From Prorocentrum cordatum (Eukaryota > Sar > Dinophyceae > Prorocentrales > Prorocentraceae), in assembly GCA_963575745.1 (NCBI GenBank), contig CAUYUJ010001370.1:447501-511500 (forward strand): a stretch of DNA of 64,000 nucleotides, read 5' to 3'. Positions 10,861 to 21,630 of this stretch are shown piece by piece; position 1 is the first letter of the stretch, and each line of letters starts with the position of its first letter. The notes under the pieces are model-generated. The model did no database searches. It had not been told where the DNA came from and was given only the letters and a program-made list of their open reading frames with translations. The position numbers and the translations under genes are program-made.

Positions 10861-12922
10861 TGGGACCGTCCTAGATGCCTTTCAAACACGAAGGCGGGGA
10901 ATGCTAGAGTCAGGAGGGGAAAACATACAGACACGATTAATCAGCGACTCCCAGGAAAATATGTGACATGTGGGAAGTGGGGGTGACTTGTATCTATTTA
11001 TTTGTGTGCCCCTGGGCCCCTTTATAGAGCCATGTGGACACACGTGCCACTTTCCTGTGATGGTTGGCCTCATGGCCCGTCCCTCAGGGCATCCAAGACG
11101 GCCCAAGAGGCGACCGAGCGGGGTCCAGGAGGAGGAGGAGGAGGAGGACGGGCCCTGGAGGTCATCTGGAGCCACCGAGAGGGATCTGGGGCGGATCCCA
11201 GAAGGCGGCGCTGACTCCCGGCAGGCGCTCCCGAGGCCTCGAGAACGCTCGCGCGGGAGGCCCTGGGAGCTCCCGGAACTAAGCGGGTTGGGGGTCTGGG
11301 GCCGTTGACCGAGGGAATATTTTTTTCGGATTTTTTGGTGTACCGAACTCTTCCCGTTTTGTATACCGAATCTTTCCCGCCTCAAGCAGCTTCCACCGCC
11401 CGGGGTCACCTTCCGCTTGGTATACAGAAACCACGCCCCAGGGAGGGCATTTTGTTTACCAAACCCACGACCAGGACCGTCGCCCAACCCCAGGGCTTTT
11501 TGGAGATTTTTGGATATAGTGTAATCCGGAGCGAAACCGCTCTCAGACATTCGATGGGAAGGAAAGAGCGATGCACGTCGAGATCGCACATTCAAGTGGT
11601 TCGTGCTTGGCAAAAACCATGCTCTGCATTGGTGATGGCTCTCCCAGACAATTGGCTTCTCGCAGCAAGCGTGGGCGGTCGCGGCAGCGATGGGCCGGCT
11701 TGGTGTATGAGCTTCTCTTGCGTTCATAGTCAGCATCAATATTTCCTCCTCCTCCTCCTCCTCCTCCTCCTCCTCCCCTTCGCCCTCCTGTCTCGCAGCA
11801 CGTTTTCTGCTTCACAGTCGGGCGCTCCATTTTCTGATTCACAGTCTTGATGCGCTCCTTTTTCTTATTCTCGTAATTCCTGGAGAGTTGTCAATCGCGC
11901 GCTCTTCTGCCCACGCGTTCTTCTGGATGTTTGGCTCTAAGGTGGTAGTGGAGGATACAAGGTGGACGGTGACCAAGATTGGCACGACGTGTCCGCGTTC
12001 AGTCGTGGTCATTGTCTCCGTTTTCTTCCCCTCCAGTTGAAGCGCGTTCCGCATTCATAGCACGTGGCACTCAATCGAGAAGTCGAAATGATCCGCTGAC
12101 ATTTCATTCAGTGCCTCGCGGCGCGGTGGCACAGCAGTTACGCTGTCACATGCTTGTACATGCGCGCACAGGTGCATATGGAGCGTAGGTGTGCCTGATT
12201 CGATTTTACGTCTGTGCACTCTTGGGATGCATGCGTACCGCTGCTCAAGCTCGCGCAGCCCATTCGAAGATACTTGTGCGCGAGTGATTCCTCCGTGCGC
12301 CGTGCCCCCTTCCTGCTTCCCACTTCCCGCTTCTCGGCCGCCGGGACCGTTGACCGCCGGACAGGCCTTCTGCTTGAGGATACTGTCCCAGTTGGTCGCG
12401 CAGGGCGGCAAGGTGATGTCCGACTACATATCCAGAAACCTCGGTGGCATCGGGAAGGACCACCCCTCCCCCACCGCACCCTTCCGTGGCTGAAGTCTGG
12501 TGGTGGTTCTACAGGCGAAGCCAGCGTCCGCATCAATTTTAGAAGTGCATTGATTTCTCCTCGCTTGGACAAGCGTGGGGCTGTTCAAAGCGACAAGGTT
12601 AGGTTATCACCACTCCTCCAGGTAATCCAGGTTATCGCCGAAGAGTCAGCCACGATTTCTTGGCATTGCTTGACTCAGGGTAATTTTCGCATGTTTTCGG
12701 CTCCCTCGGTCCTGGGGTATCCTGAGCTTGGCGCGTTATGGATGCCTTGCACCTTCATGCTCCATCATTGTTGCTGATTCTGGCTGCATCTTGCGCTGCT
12801 GCTGCTGCTGCTGCTGCTGTTGCCGCGGGCTGCTGGCAGCGGGCACGGCGGCACGGGTTAGCCAAGGCCTCGGCTTCAGCACGCAAGGTTTTCCATTCTG
12901 AGCGGGTGGCCTCCTCCCAGGC
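10861..12922. other. mostly unique sequence, no recognised gene
   Basis: Two kilobases with no domain I recognise on either strand. Contains a (CTC)n tract at 11743-11776 and a (CTG)n tract at 12796-12824. Open frames of up to 285 aa on the minus strand lack motifs and are probably not genes. Confidence 0.4.
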
Positions 12923-13035
12923 TTAAGTCGGGCGTGTTCCTCTACAGGAGGAATATTCAAAAATAGTTCAAAATTACTAAGGCGACGATCTTTGTGTTTC
13001 AGTATTTTTCAGCCTTTTCGGTGTATTGATGATTT

Positions 13036-13284
13036 TTTTCCCAACCATCCTGTGGTGTTGGGTCCTCGTTTTGAAGAGACAGCGCCCCGCGTTCACTCCT
13101 CCTCCTCCTCCTCCTCCTCCTCCTCCCGCTGCCCCCTCCCTCCTGCCATCATCATCATCATCACCATCATCATCGTCATCATCATCATCATCGTCATCAT
13201 CATCATTATCATCATCATTATCATCATCATTCCTCTCCTCTCCTCTCCTCTTCTCCTCTCCTCTTCACCCACCCAGTACACTGT
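13036..13284. repeat. cassette head plus CTC/ATC microsatellite
   Basis: Conserved head (TTTCCCAACCATCCTGTGGT, then GTTTTGAAGAGACAGCGCCC) followed by (CTC)n and (ATC)n. The same head precedes the arrays at 26828 and 31346. Confidence 0.85.
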
Positions 13285-14664
13285 TTCGTGACTCCATAGG
13301 GAGCTCCAGCTCCACCGAAGGCCCCAGTGCCCGCGCCCGCATGCGTCACCCACACCCATTTCGGCACACCCCTCACACGTTTCGTGGCTCCATAGGGAGC
13401 TCCACCGAAGGCCCCAGTGCCCGCGCCCGCATGCGTCACCCACACCCATTTCGGCACACCCCTCACACGTTTCGTGGCTCCATAGGGAGCTCCACCGAAG
13501 GCCCCAGTGCCCGCGCCCGCATGCGTCACCCACACCCATTACGGCACACCCCTCACACGATTCGTGGCTCCATAGGGAGCTCCACCGAAGGCCCCAGTGC
13601 CCGCGCCCGCATGCGTCACCCACACCCATTTCGGCACACCCCTCACACGTTTCGTGGCGCCATAGGGAGCTCCACCGAAGGCCCCAGTGCCCGCGCCCGC
13701 ATGCGTCACCCACACCCATTTCGGCACACCCCTCACAAGTTTCGTGGCTCCATAGGGAGCTCCGCCGAAGGCCCCAGTGCCCGCGCCCGCATGCGTCACC
13801 CACACCCATTTCGGCACACCCCTCACACGTTTCGTGGCTCCACAGGGAGCTCCCCCACCGGACGAAGAGCCCCAGTTGCCGAGCCCCCCGCATTGCGGTA
13901 CCCCCCAACACCCATTTCGGGCACACCCCTCACCACGTTTCGTGGCCCATAGGGAGCTCCACCGAAGGCCCCAGTGCCCGCGCCCGCATGCGTCACCAAC
14001 ACCCATTTCGGCACACCCCTCACACGCTTCGTGGCTCCATAGGGAGCTCCACCGAAGGCCCCAGTGCCCGCGCCCGCATGCGTCACCCACACCCATTTCG
14101 GCACACCCCTCACACGTTTCGTGGCTGCATAGGGAGCTCACCGAAGGCCCCAGTACCCGCGCCCGCATGCGTCACCCACACCCATTTCGGCACACCCCTC
14201 ACACGCTTCGTGGCTCCATAGGGAGCTCCACCGAAGACCCCAGTGCCCGCGCCCACATGCGTCACCCACACCCATTTCGGCACACCCCTCACACGTTTCG
14301 TGGCTCCATAGGGAGCTCCACCGAAGGCCCCAGTGCCCGCGCCCGTATGCGTCACCCACACCCATTTCGGCACACCCCTCACACGTTTCGTGGCTCCATA
14401 GGGAGCTCCACCGAAGGCCCCAGTGGCGGCGCTCACATGCGCATGCGTCCCGCACACCCATTTCGGCACATCCCTGACAGGTTTCGTGGCCCCATCATCC
14501 ACCGGAGGCCCCAGTGCCCGCGCCCACATGCGTCACCCACACCCATTTCGGCACACCCCTCACACGTTTCGTGGCCCCATAGGAAGCTCCACCGAAGGCC
14601 CCAGTGCCCGCGCCCGCATGCGTCACCCGCACCCATGTCGGCACACCCCTCACACGTTTCGTGG
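13285..14664. repeat. 90-bp minisatellite, block 1
   Basis: About 15 nearly identical 90-bp units, each holding ACCCATTTCGGCACACCCCT, CGTTTCGTGGC, AGGGAGCTCCACCGAAGGCC and CCGCATGCGTCACC. Because 90 is a multiple of three and the unit lacks stops, both strands show long frames with a 30-residue period. These are artefacts. Confidence 0.98.
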
Positions 14665-14935
14665 CCTTGGTTTTTTTTTTGGCCTCATTGTTCCCTTTTT
14701 TTTTTTCTTTTTTTTTTTTGTTTGTGGTCTTTTTTTTTCTTTTTCTTTACTTTTCGTGTCTGGTTTTTTTTAAGGTGTACTTTTTTTTTTGTTCGGTGTC
14801 TCCTTGTCCTTTGTGTTTATTTGTTTTCTTCTTTTTTTCATTCTTCTTTTTGTTTTTCTTTTCTTCTGTTCTTTATTCCACTGTCTCTATCACTTTTTTT
14901 TCCCTTATCTTCTTTCTTTTCTTCACCATAGGAGC
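14665..14935. repeat. T-rich tract splitting the 90-bp array
   Basis: About 270 bp of poly-T and TTTTC/TTTG sequence interrupt the array between two blocks of 90-bp units. Array sequence resumes at 14935. Confidence 0.9.
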
Positions 14936-16305
14936 TTCCGCACGAAGGCCCCAGTTCCCGCGCCGCCATGCGTCCCGCACACCCATTTCGGCACACCCCT
15001 CACACGTTTCGTGGCCCCACAGGGAGCTCCACCGATGGCCCCAGTGCTGCCGTCCGCATGCGTCCCGCACACCCATTTCGGCACACCCCTCACACGTTTC
15101 GTGGCCCCACAGGGAGCTCCACCGAAGGCCCCAGTGCTGCCGTCCGCATGCGTCCCGCACACCCATTTCGGCACCCCCCTCACACGTTTCGTGGCCCCAT
15201 AGGGAGCTCCACCGAAGGCCCCAGGGCTGCCGTCCGCATGCGTCCCGCACACCCATTTCGGCACACCCCTCACACGTTTCGTGGCCCCACAGGGAGCTCC
15301 ACCGAAGGCCCAGTGCCCGCGCCCGCATTGCTCAGCCGGCAACCCATGGTCGGCACACCTCACCGTTTCGTGGATCCATTAGGGAGCTCCACCGAGGGCC
15401 CCAGTTGCCCGCGCCCACATGCGTCACCCACACCCATTTCGGCCACACCCCATCACAACGTTTCGTGGCACCATAGGGACCTCCACCCGAAGCCCCAGTT
15501 GCACCGCCGCATGATAATATTGCGTCACCCACAACCATTTCGGCACACCCATCACACGTTTCGTGGCCCCATAGGGAGCTCCACCGAAGGCCCCAGTGGC
15601 GCGCGCTACATGCGCATGCGTCCCGCACACCCATTTCGGCACATCCCTGACAGGTTTCGTGGCCCCATCATCCACCGGAGGCCCCAGTGGCGGCGCTCAC
15701 ATGCGTCACCCACACCCACCCAATTCGGCACACCCCTCACACGTTTCGTGGCCCCATAGGGAGCTCCACCGAAGGCCCCAGCGGCCGCGCTCACATGCGT
15801 CCCCGCCACCCATCCCGGCACGCCCCTCACAACAACAGGTTTCGTGGCCCCATGGGGAGCTCCACCGAAGGCCCCAGTGCTGCCGCCCGCATGCGTCACC
15901 ACCCGCACCCAATTCGGCACACCCCTCACACGTTTCGTGGCCCCATAGAGAGCTGCACCGAAGGCCCCAGTGGCGGCGCTCACATGCGTCCCCGCCACAC
16001 ATCCCAGTACACCCCTCACGCGCTTCGTGGCCCCATAGGGAGCTCCACCGAAGGCCCCAGTAGCGGCGCTTACATGCGTCTCCGCCACCCATCCCGCCCC
16101 CCCCCCCCGCAGCAGCATCATGTTTCGGGGACCCATAGGGAGCTCCACTGGAGGCCCCAGTGGCGGCCCGCACATGCGTTTCCGCCACCCATGTCGGCAC
16201 GCCCCGCGCGTGTTTCTTGTCCCCATAGGGAGCTTCGCCGAATGCCCCAGTGGCACCCATCTCGGCACACCCCTCACACGTTCCGTAATCCTATGGGGAG
16301 TTCCA
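14936..16305. repeat. 90-bp minisatellite, block 2
   Basis: About 15 more units of the same family, more diverged towards the right end, with insertions of up to 9 bp and variants such as GTGGCGGCGCTCACATGCGT. It ends in the cassette tail (GCATATGGTTGGG, then CGCCAGG) at about 16344-16374. Confidence 0.97.
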
Positions 16306-16626
16306 TTGAAGATGAAACCCGCAGCTGCGGTACTGACAACTGCATATGGTTGGGTTTTTCGCCAGGCTATTTTTTTTTGTTTTACATGTTCCTCCAAAAT
16401 TCCCCTGTAGGAGGAAATGCCCCAGGCCCCCACCCAGCCCGCCTCCCACCCCCACCCCAGTTTGTTGGCCCTCCCGGGGTGACCTTCGCAGGGGTCTTCT
16501 CAGAGGTCTCCAGAGGTCCTCGGAGGCCTTTGGGTACCAGTGCTGAGGCGTACATAGGTTTAAGTTGGGTATGCCTCTCTGCAGGGTGAATATTCAGAGA
16601 AACAATAAATAGTATGGCGACGGTTA

Positions 16627-16659
<33 letters not shown>

Positions 16660-16660
<1 letters not shown>

Positions 16661-16870
16661 GGCGGTGCGCCGTGGCACGAACCCCCCCCCCCAGCACTAC
16701 CGGGGGGTTTCGTGCACTACCGGGGGGTTTCGTGCAGCCCGCACCGGGTGCCGGCGGCGGCTTAGAACCCCCCCCCTTGCCGCTTTACCGGGGGGTTTCG
16801 TGCAGGCCGCATTGGGGCCTCCCCTGTCGCTTTACCGGGGGGGTTCGTGCAGGCCGCGCTGCGTCTACCT
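16660..16870. repeat. ACCGGGGGGTTTCGTGCA subterminal repeats (left arm)
   Basis: Four copies of ACCGGGGGGTTTCGTGCA, separated by GC-rich spacers. The right arm (26505-26630) holds three copies in the same absolute orientation, so these subterminal repeats are direct while the extreme ends are inverted. Confidence 0.85.
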
Positions 16871-17006
16871 GGGCTCCCCCCCCCCCCCCTTGTGGGAGGG
16901 AGTGGGGGGGTGGGAGTGGGGGGGGGGTTGGGGGGGGTGCAGGTGGTGCTCCCTTGTCGAAGAGTGTGGCAGGTGCTCGCCTAGTGCTCTCTATTCGCGT
17001 CTGCTC

Positions 17007-17130
17007 CTCTATTTCCTCCTCCTCCTCCGCCTCCTCCTCCTCCTCCTCCGCCTCCTTCTCCTCCTCCTGCTCCTCCTCCTCCTTCTCCTCCTCCTCCTCC
17101 TCGTCTTCCTCCTCCTCTTCCTCGTCCTTT
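17007..17130. repeat. CTC microsatellite
   Basis: (CTC)n with GCC and TTC interruptions in the left arm of the 10-kb element. The right arm carries a longer GGA tract at 25860-26280. Confidence 0.95.
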
Positions 17131-17156
17131 GTAATGCAGATTGGGGCCACAAGCAT

Positions 17157-17204
17157 GCGAGTTGCGCCGCAGCCTCTCGTATTGTGGCCACGAGCCCAGC
17201 AGTG
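17157..17204. repeat. 48-bp inverted repeat, left copy
   Basis: Contains GTTGCGCCGCAGCCTCTCGT followed by ATTGTGGCCACGAGCCCAG. The reverse complement is at 26300-26347 with about three mismatches. The pair brackets the coding part of the 10-kb element. Confidence 0.9.
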
Positions 17205-17534
17205 ACGCCCTGTGCGGTGGACATTGCATTATTTATGCGTGTGCGCTGTGCCCTTCTCGGTCCATCCTGCTGCCACCTCTGTGTGCATCACCCAGATTCT
17301 TCATCTATATAGGGGCTCCAGGTCCCCGAGGGGGCCCGGCCCCATTTGTCTCCATGTCGGCACCGGGGCTCCAGGACCCCCCGTTCCCGGTCCAAGAGTG
17401 CTTAGATGGCCTCCAAGACGGCCATGATGGCTGAGACCGCTAAGATGGCCTCAAGAGAGCCCAAGATGGCCCCAAGATGCACCCCACGCGGCCCAGTATG
17501 GGGTCAAGATAGCTCAAGATAGCCTCCGAGGCGG

Positions 17535-17571
17535 TCCGTAGCCATTTTGGCTCAAGCCATTTTGGCTCAAG
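17535..17571 (+). other. relict dinoflagellate spliced leader, tandem
   Basis: 17535-17556 matches the 22-nt dinoflagellate trans-spliced leader exactly (starts TCCGTAGCCATTTT, ends GGCTCAAG). It is followed without a gap by CCATTTTGGCTCAAG (17557-17571), a second leader lacking its first 7 nt. In dinoflagellates such tandem leaders are known from transcripts that were spliced, retroposed, transcribed and spliced again. What follows (CCACATAGCGTCTCAAGC...) is the duplicated segment and codes for nothing I recognise. Confidence 0.93.
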
Positions 17572-17640
17572 CCACATAGCGTCTCAAGCTAAACTTGAGA
17601 CGAGGATTTCCTAGTGTGGGGTCAATGTCCGACAGTCTGC

Positions 17641-17710
17641 GCTGGACCCCTGGCGGCGCCTTCAGCGCCGCCCCTGGCGCGCGTAGCGCGCAAGGGAGAG
17701 GGGTGCAGTG
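17641..17710. repeat. double-hairpin module, copy 1
   Basis: Holds GGCGGCGC-CTTCA-GCGCCGCC (8-bp stem) and GCGCGC-GTA-GCGCGC (6-bp stem), enclosed by CCCCTGG and AGGGAGAGGGG. A near copy with different loops lies at 50204-50270. Confidence 0.75.
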
Positions 17711-18611
17711 CTTATAGAATCTGAGCGGCATCCAATCTCCATTCTGATTCAGCTTGTTCTTCGCCGATCCATCCCATTCCATTTGCCCCCCTCCCCCCAA
17801 GCTCCGATCTGAGGAACGAGAGAAGCCTGCGACAGGGTGGCGGAGTTTCATTGTTGGCGTTCGAATGTTCAGAAAGGGAATGGGTCGGCGCCTCAGTGTG
17901 CGTGCCGTTCGCGCCAAGGCGCGTCAGGCTGCAATGCTGGCTTGCAGGTGACGTCCGCCTGCAGGTGGCTTGCAGGCGCCACATAGCGTCTCAAGCTAAA
18001 CCTGAGACGAGGATCTCCGAGTGTGGAGTCAGTGTCCGACACTCCAGAGTGTGCTGGGTCGAGCGAATCCCTCCAGATTGTTTACAGATCTTTTGGTTAC
18101 CTATTTCTGTTGATGCACGGAGGTTTGTTCGCGGTATTGTTCGTTTTATTTGTGATGCACGTTTGCGCAGCATTTCGCGTTCGTTTTGCATGGCCGCCCG
18201 CTCTTTCAGTTGCGACCAGGTTCGTAGCGTGACTCACTTTCGATGTGCAAGTGAGCAAGACAGGAGGCTGGAGGGACAAGTCAACGAAGTCTGGAAATCC
18301 TCTTTCTTCACATTTGAGCGAATACATGCTGTCGCACAGATGTTTATCATTGTAGTCTGCCACCTCTGTGTGCACAAACACCCATATTCTTCATCTATAT
18401 AGGGGCTCCAGGTCCCCGAGGGGGCCCGGCCCCATTTGTCTCCATGTCGGCACCGGGGCTCCAGGACCCCCCGTTCCCGGTCCAAGAGTGCTTGGATGGC
18501 CTCCAAGAGGCCATGATGGCTGAGACCGCTAAGATGGCCTCGAGAGAGCCCGAGATGGCCCCAAGATGCACCCCGCACGGCCCAGTATGGGGTAAGGATA
18601 GCTCAAGCTAA

Positions 18612-18922
18612 ATTCTTGACGCTTCGCGTATCCCCACCAGCCCATCCAGAAACGACGCCCAGGCGAGTAGAGGTGATCAAGGAAGCGGGGCAGCATACAG
18701 AGGAACAAATTGCTGGGGAGGCCGTCGTACCCCAAGGGGGGGGGATGGAGGAGGAGTCGGAGGCGGAAGAGGAGGAGGATGATGAGGGGGGGGAGGGAGG
18801 AATGAGGAGGAGGAGGAATAGGCGGATTATGATGTTGATGTTGATATTGATGATGCTGATAATGACGATGATGGTGGTGGTCTTGAAGATGGTGATGGTG
18901 ATGGTGATGATGATGATGATGC

Positions 18923-18954
<32 letters not shown>

Positions 18955-18985
18955 GTGATGATGAGGGGGAGGAGGAGGAGGATAA
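18612..18985. repeat. dispersed repeat (ATCCCCACCAGCCCATCCAG) plus GGA/GAT tract
   Basis: The stretch at 18628-18712 matches 56775-56855 and both run into a GGA or GAT microsatellite. The short part CGCTTCGC(A/G)TATCCCCACCAG also occurs at 55680. The GAT tract here spans about 18825-18965. Confidence 0.8.
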
Positions 18986-19409
18986 GGGCCATCAGAAGAG
19001 TCAAAGGCCTTCTGCATGCCTCGCGGAGTCTCTTGGGATGTCTCTTGGGAGCCTTCCGCTCTTTCAGTTGCGACCAAATTCGTTGCATGACTCACTTCTG
19101 ATGTGCAAGTGAGCAAGACAGGAGGCTGGAAACACAAGTCCACGAAGTCCGGAAATACGGTTTCTTCACATTTGGGCGAAGACATGTTGTTGCACATATG
19201 TTTATCATTGTATTCTGCCACATCAGCTCTGCGAGTGCCGAGCAGAGCGTGCATCCACGTCATGGGTAGCGCACAGATGGCATGGCACCTCGTTGTGCTG
19301 CCTTCGCCCCCATGTACATATGGAGGCTCCCCCATGGGCCGGGGACTCCCCCATGTACATATGTTTCGTCCGGGGACTCCCATGGGCCGCCCCGCGCGCG
19401 CGAACTAGA

Positions 19410-19556
19410 ATGTTCTTGATCGTTCTTGTTGTCCTATCGCTATTACTCTTTCTTGTCCCGTCTACGTTGGCCCAAGGTTGGATACTGCGGCCGACGCCGC
19501 GCACGATCCCACTGGCATGCGCCTTCAAGCAGTTTCTCTCGCGATTCTTTCTTTGA
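19410..19556 (+). CDS. short hydrophobic open frame, possible signal peptide
   Basis: ATG at 19410 opens a 48-codon frame starting MFLIVLVVLSLLLFLVPSTL followed by AQGW, which has the shape of a signal peptide with a cleavage site after the Ala. It ends at a stop at 19554 and lies in a different frame from the primase-like frame that overlaps it. It could be a small leader exon or chance. No family assigned. Confidence 0.25.
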   Translation: MFLIVLVVLSLLLFLVPSTLAQGWILRPTPRTIPLACAFKQFLSRFFL

Positions 19557-20590
19557 TGGCGGCTGGGGTTTCCATTGGCTTCCTCGATCGCGCCATCGCT
19601 GATGCGCGGCACTTCGTCGGCGCTTTTGGGCCGCAGGCTACTTTCACGGTGAGGTTCGTGAGCCAAGACAAGAAGACGGGCCATAAGTTGCCAGTTCTGG
19701 CAGCGGCCGCGCTGTCAGAGCAACTGCCTGGCCTCATCCACAGATCCCACGCGGAGGTGCTCCACTTGTTCGTCAGGCCCCACGGGGGGAACATCATCAT
19801 GCTCGACGCTGACGTGTCCGTCCTGCCCGATGGCCACGCGGAGTGCTTGGCGATGGCACCTGTGGTCGTTGTGGCCACCAGCGGATGGGAATGCTCAAAC
19901 CGTCAGTATTGGTACGCCATGGACCCTGCGGGGCTGCGGGGCGGGGAAGGCCGCAACGTCACACTCACCTTGCAGCGCCTGTTGGGCACAGATCCCAATT
20001 CCACTGCGGAAGAACAGTTGGGTCGCATGCCGGGGTCCCTTAACGCCAAGCCGCATAAGCTATGCACGGCGCAGCTTGTGACCGTGTCGCGAAGTTTCTT
20101 GAACGCTGCCCGCTTCTACTCCCTGACCGCCAGGCACACGCCGCGCCTGACCGTCGACAGAGCGGGCGACGTGTCGGCGCAGATACCTCGCGCACCTGCC
20201 CAGTACAAGGCGTCATCTGTGGCCCACGACGCCAGCAGCTTGGACTGGAAAGCGTGCTGCGAGTTCTGGGAACTGTCGCCGCACGCTTCCCTGCAAGATT
20301 GCATCGCGGCCGTGCATTGGCGCAAAACTACAGCGTGGGAAGCTTACAGGGAGACGACCGCTAAGAAGGCCAGGGACAGGGTGCTCCGAAGAAGCCCCGC
20401 CGCAGACACATCCCCGCCGCCGCCCGCGGCCGCGCCGCAGCCTGACGCTGGCCGCCCGCCTCCGCCGCCAAGTGCGCCGCCGATGCTCGTCGCCCACGCG
20501 CAAACTGCCGAACCTTCTTCGGGTTCCGGCGACGCGCAGGCGCCAAGCGGGGCCGCGCCGCCTGTCCAGGCCGTCGGGGCACTCCCCGGG
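19517..20590 (+). CDS. RepB-family primase-like (AEP superfamily) replicase domain
   Basis: The frame (open from 19478, first ATG 19517) has the ordered landmarks of RepB-type DNA primases. Counted from 19517: an early helix with ADARHFVGAFG; a strand with FTVRF and a KKTGHK turn; LPGLIHRS leading to LFVRP; a DxD metal motif LDADV (Asp97, Asp99); the nucleotide-binding ATSGW (121-124) followed by RQYWY (129-133); and GRMPGSLNAKP (169-179), the counterpart of the R-x-P-G-(S/T)-x-N-x-K motif. After about residue 300 the chain becomes a Pro/Ala-rich linker. The frame stays open to 21208, but meaningful sequence passes to another frame near 20560-20600. Such domains prime or copy DNA in plasmids and viruses. 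Here it sits upstream of an integrase in the same element, so a replicative role in transposition is inferred. No nearby bacterial genes suggest contamination. Confidence 0.6.
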
Positions 20591-21630
20591 CGCTGCGGAG
20601 CCAGCGCCTGCTACGCCGCCGGTGTCTGCAGCCCGCGCGCTCGCGGCCGAGCAAAGCCGCCTTTGGCCCGCGGCGTCCTTCCGTCGTTTCTCGGGCGATT
20701 TGGGGTGCATCGACTCGCCCCCGTCCCCCGCTGCAAAAGCCGCGAGCAACGACCCGCCACGGTCAGGCAAGGCCGTGTCCGAGGGCGGGGCGCCTCCCGA
20801 CGATGTTGGCGCGTCGCCCCGCCGCCCTCCGCCCCCGCAGCCCGCGGGAGGAGACGGCGCGAGCGGCGACGGCGCCGAGCTGGAGTGCGCCAGAGGAGCG
20901 TTCACGTGTGCGGGCCTCGGAAAGCATTTGGCCAAGACGAGTTTCTCCAAGACCCAGCTCAAGTACGGCAGCGACAAGCGGTGCGTGGATTGCGCTCAAA
21001 AGGCACGCCCTGGGAAGGGCGTCTGCAGTGGCCATCGCCCGAGAAAGCTGAAGCAGTGTTCGTCTTGCCGCGCCGAGTTGGGGAAGGCATCTTTTGCCAG
21101 ATCCCTGTGGCTCTCAGCGGATTACGAGTCCCGCATCTGCAAGGGGTGCGCTGCGAAGCCAGGCCCGCCCCCAGAGCCTGCAGACAAAGTCGACGAGGAC
21201 ATGTTTGAGTCTCGGCCAGAGGCTCTACGATTCATCCTCACCTCGGCAAGTGCGCTCCCTTCCGTTGACATCCGTGCCAACGGCGCCGCGCGGACCTTGC
21301 ACGGCCGCTCTCAGCTAACCAGTATCGAGGTCGACGGGGGCTTGGCGGTGGAAGAGAAGCTTGAGCTACTCCAGAAAGCGCGCGACGAGGACCTTCAGCA
21401 CAGCGGTGGGGCCGATGGACTGCGCCGGGCCCTTGTCGATGCTATGGGGGGCTGGACGTACCTCGACCTGGGCGCCACCTTCTACGCGACGAGATGCGTT
21501 ACGCGTCGCCGAAGCACCTCTCGCGGAGCCTGCGTCGCAGACGCGCCGCTCCAACACCTTCCTGGGAAATTGGAGGCGCTGAATGTCGTCGGGCTCGATT
21601 TGAAGGTCCTGCCGTTCACGCGCGTCAGGA
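20560..21630 (+). CDS. double Stc1-like zinc-module region of the transposon polyprotein
   Basis: This frame (open 20472-22490) becomes protein-like at about 20560 with a Pro/Ala linker. Then come two Cys modules. The first, at 20901-21005, reads FTCAGLGKHLAKTSFSKTQ and ends RCVDC. The second, at 21053-21155, reads QCSSCRAELGKASFARSLW and ends RICKGC. The CxxC...(K/S)xSFSKxQ...CxxC layout resembles Stc1-type zinc domains, common in dinoflagellate proteins; the first module lacks one Cys (CAGLG). A further folded-looking stretch runs to about 21620 before it dissolves into the GGA tract. The switch from the primase frame near 20570 implies a frameshift, an intron or programmed slippage. Confidence 0.5.

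Larger units (their letters stand above)
12926..16427 (+). mobile_element. family A TIR element carrying a 90-bp minisatellite cassette (A1)
   Basis: Left end AGTCGGGCGTGTTCCTCTAC follows a TA. The right end, CCCCTGTAGGAGGAAATGCC at about 16402, is its imperfect inverted copy. The terminal 100 bp on the left resemble the short MITEs at 54767 and 36372, including a TATTTTTCAG/TGTATTGATGA stretch. At that point the sequence switches to TTTCCCAACCATCCTGTGG, which begins the minisatellite cassette. So A1 is best read as a family A element with a cassette inserted in its middle. Confidence 0.65.
17288..18606. repeat. direct duplication of a 220-bp ATGGCC-rich segment
   Basis: The segment 17296-17520 (starts CTTCATCTATATAGGGGCTC, ends in repeated AAGATGGCC) recurs at 18384-18605 with only a few changes. 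A second pair, CACATAGCGTCTCAAGCTAA and following bases, lies at 17573-17640 and 17980-18050. A third pair, CCGCTCTTTCAGTTGCGACC and about 165 bp after it, lies at 18199-18370 and 19058-19225. Together they show at least two rounds of local duplication. Confidence 0.9.

Noticed and set aside
13285-16305. CRISPR-like array
   Set aside because: Whole 90-bp units repeat without unique spacers; there is no repeat-spacer alternation and no cas gene. This is a minisatellite in a eukaryote.
17535-17571. Functional SL RNA gene
   Set aside because: After AAG the next bases are a second leader remnant and then CCACAT, not a GT splice donor, and no Sm-binding site or short-RNA terminator is seen.
19517-20590. 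Bacterial plasmid contamination as source of the primase
   Set aside because: The frame lies in a region with relict spliced leaders, eukaryotic-type integrase, OTU and dinoflagellate-style repeats, and no bacterial operon structure is visible.
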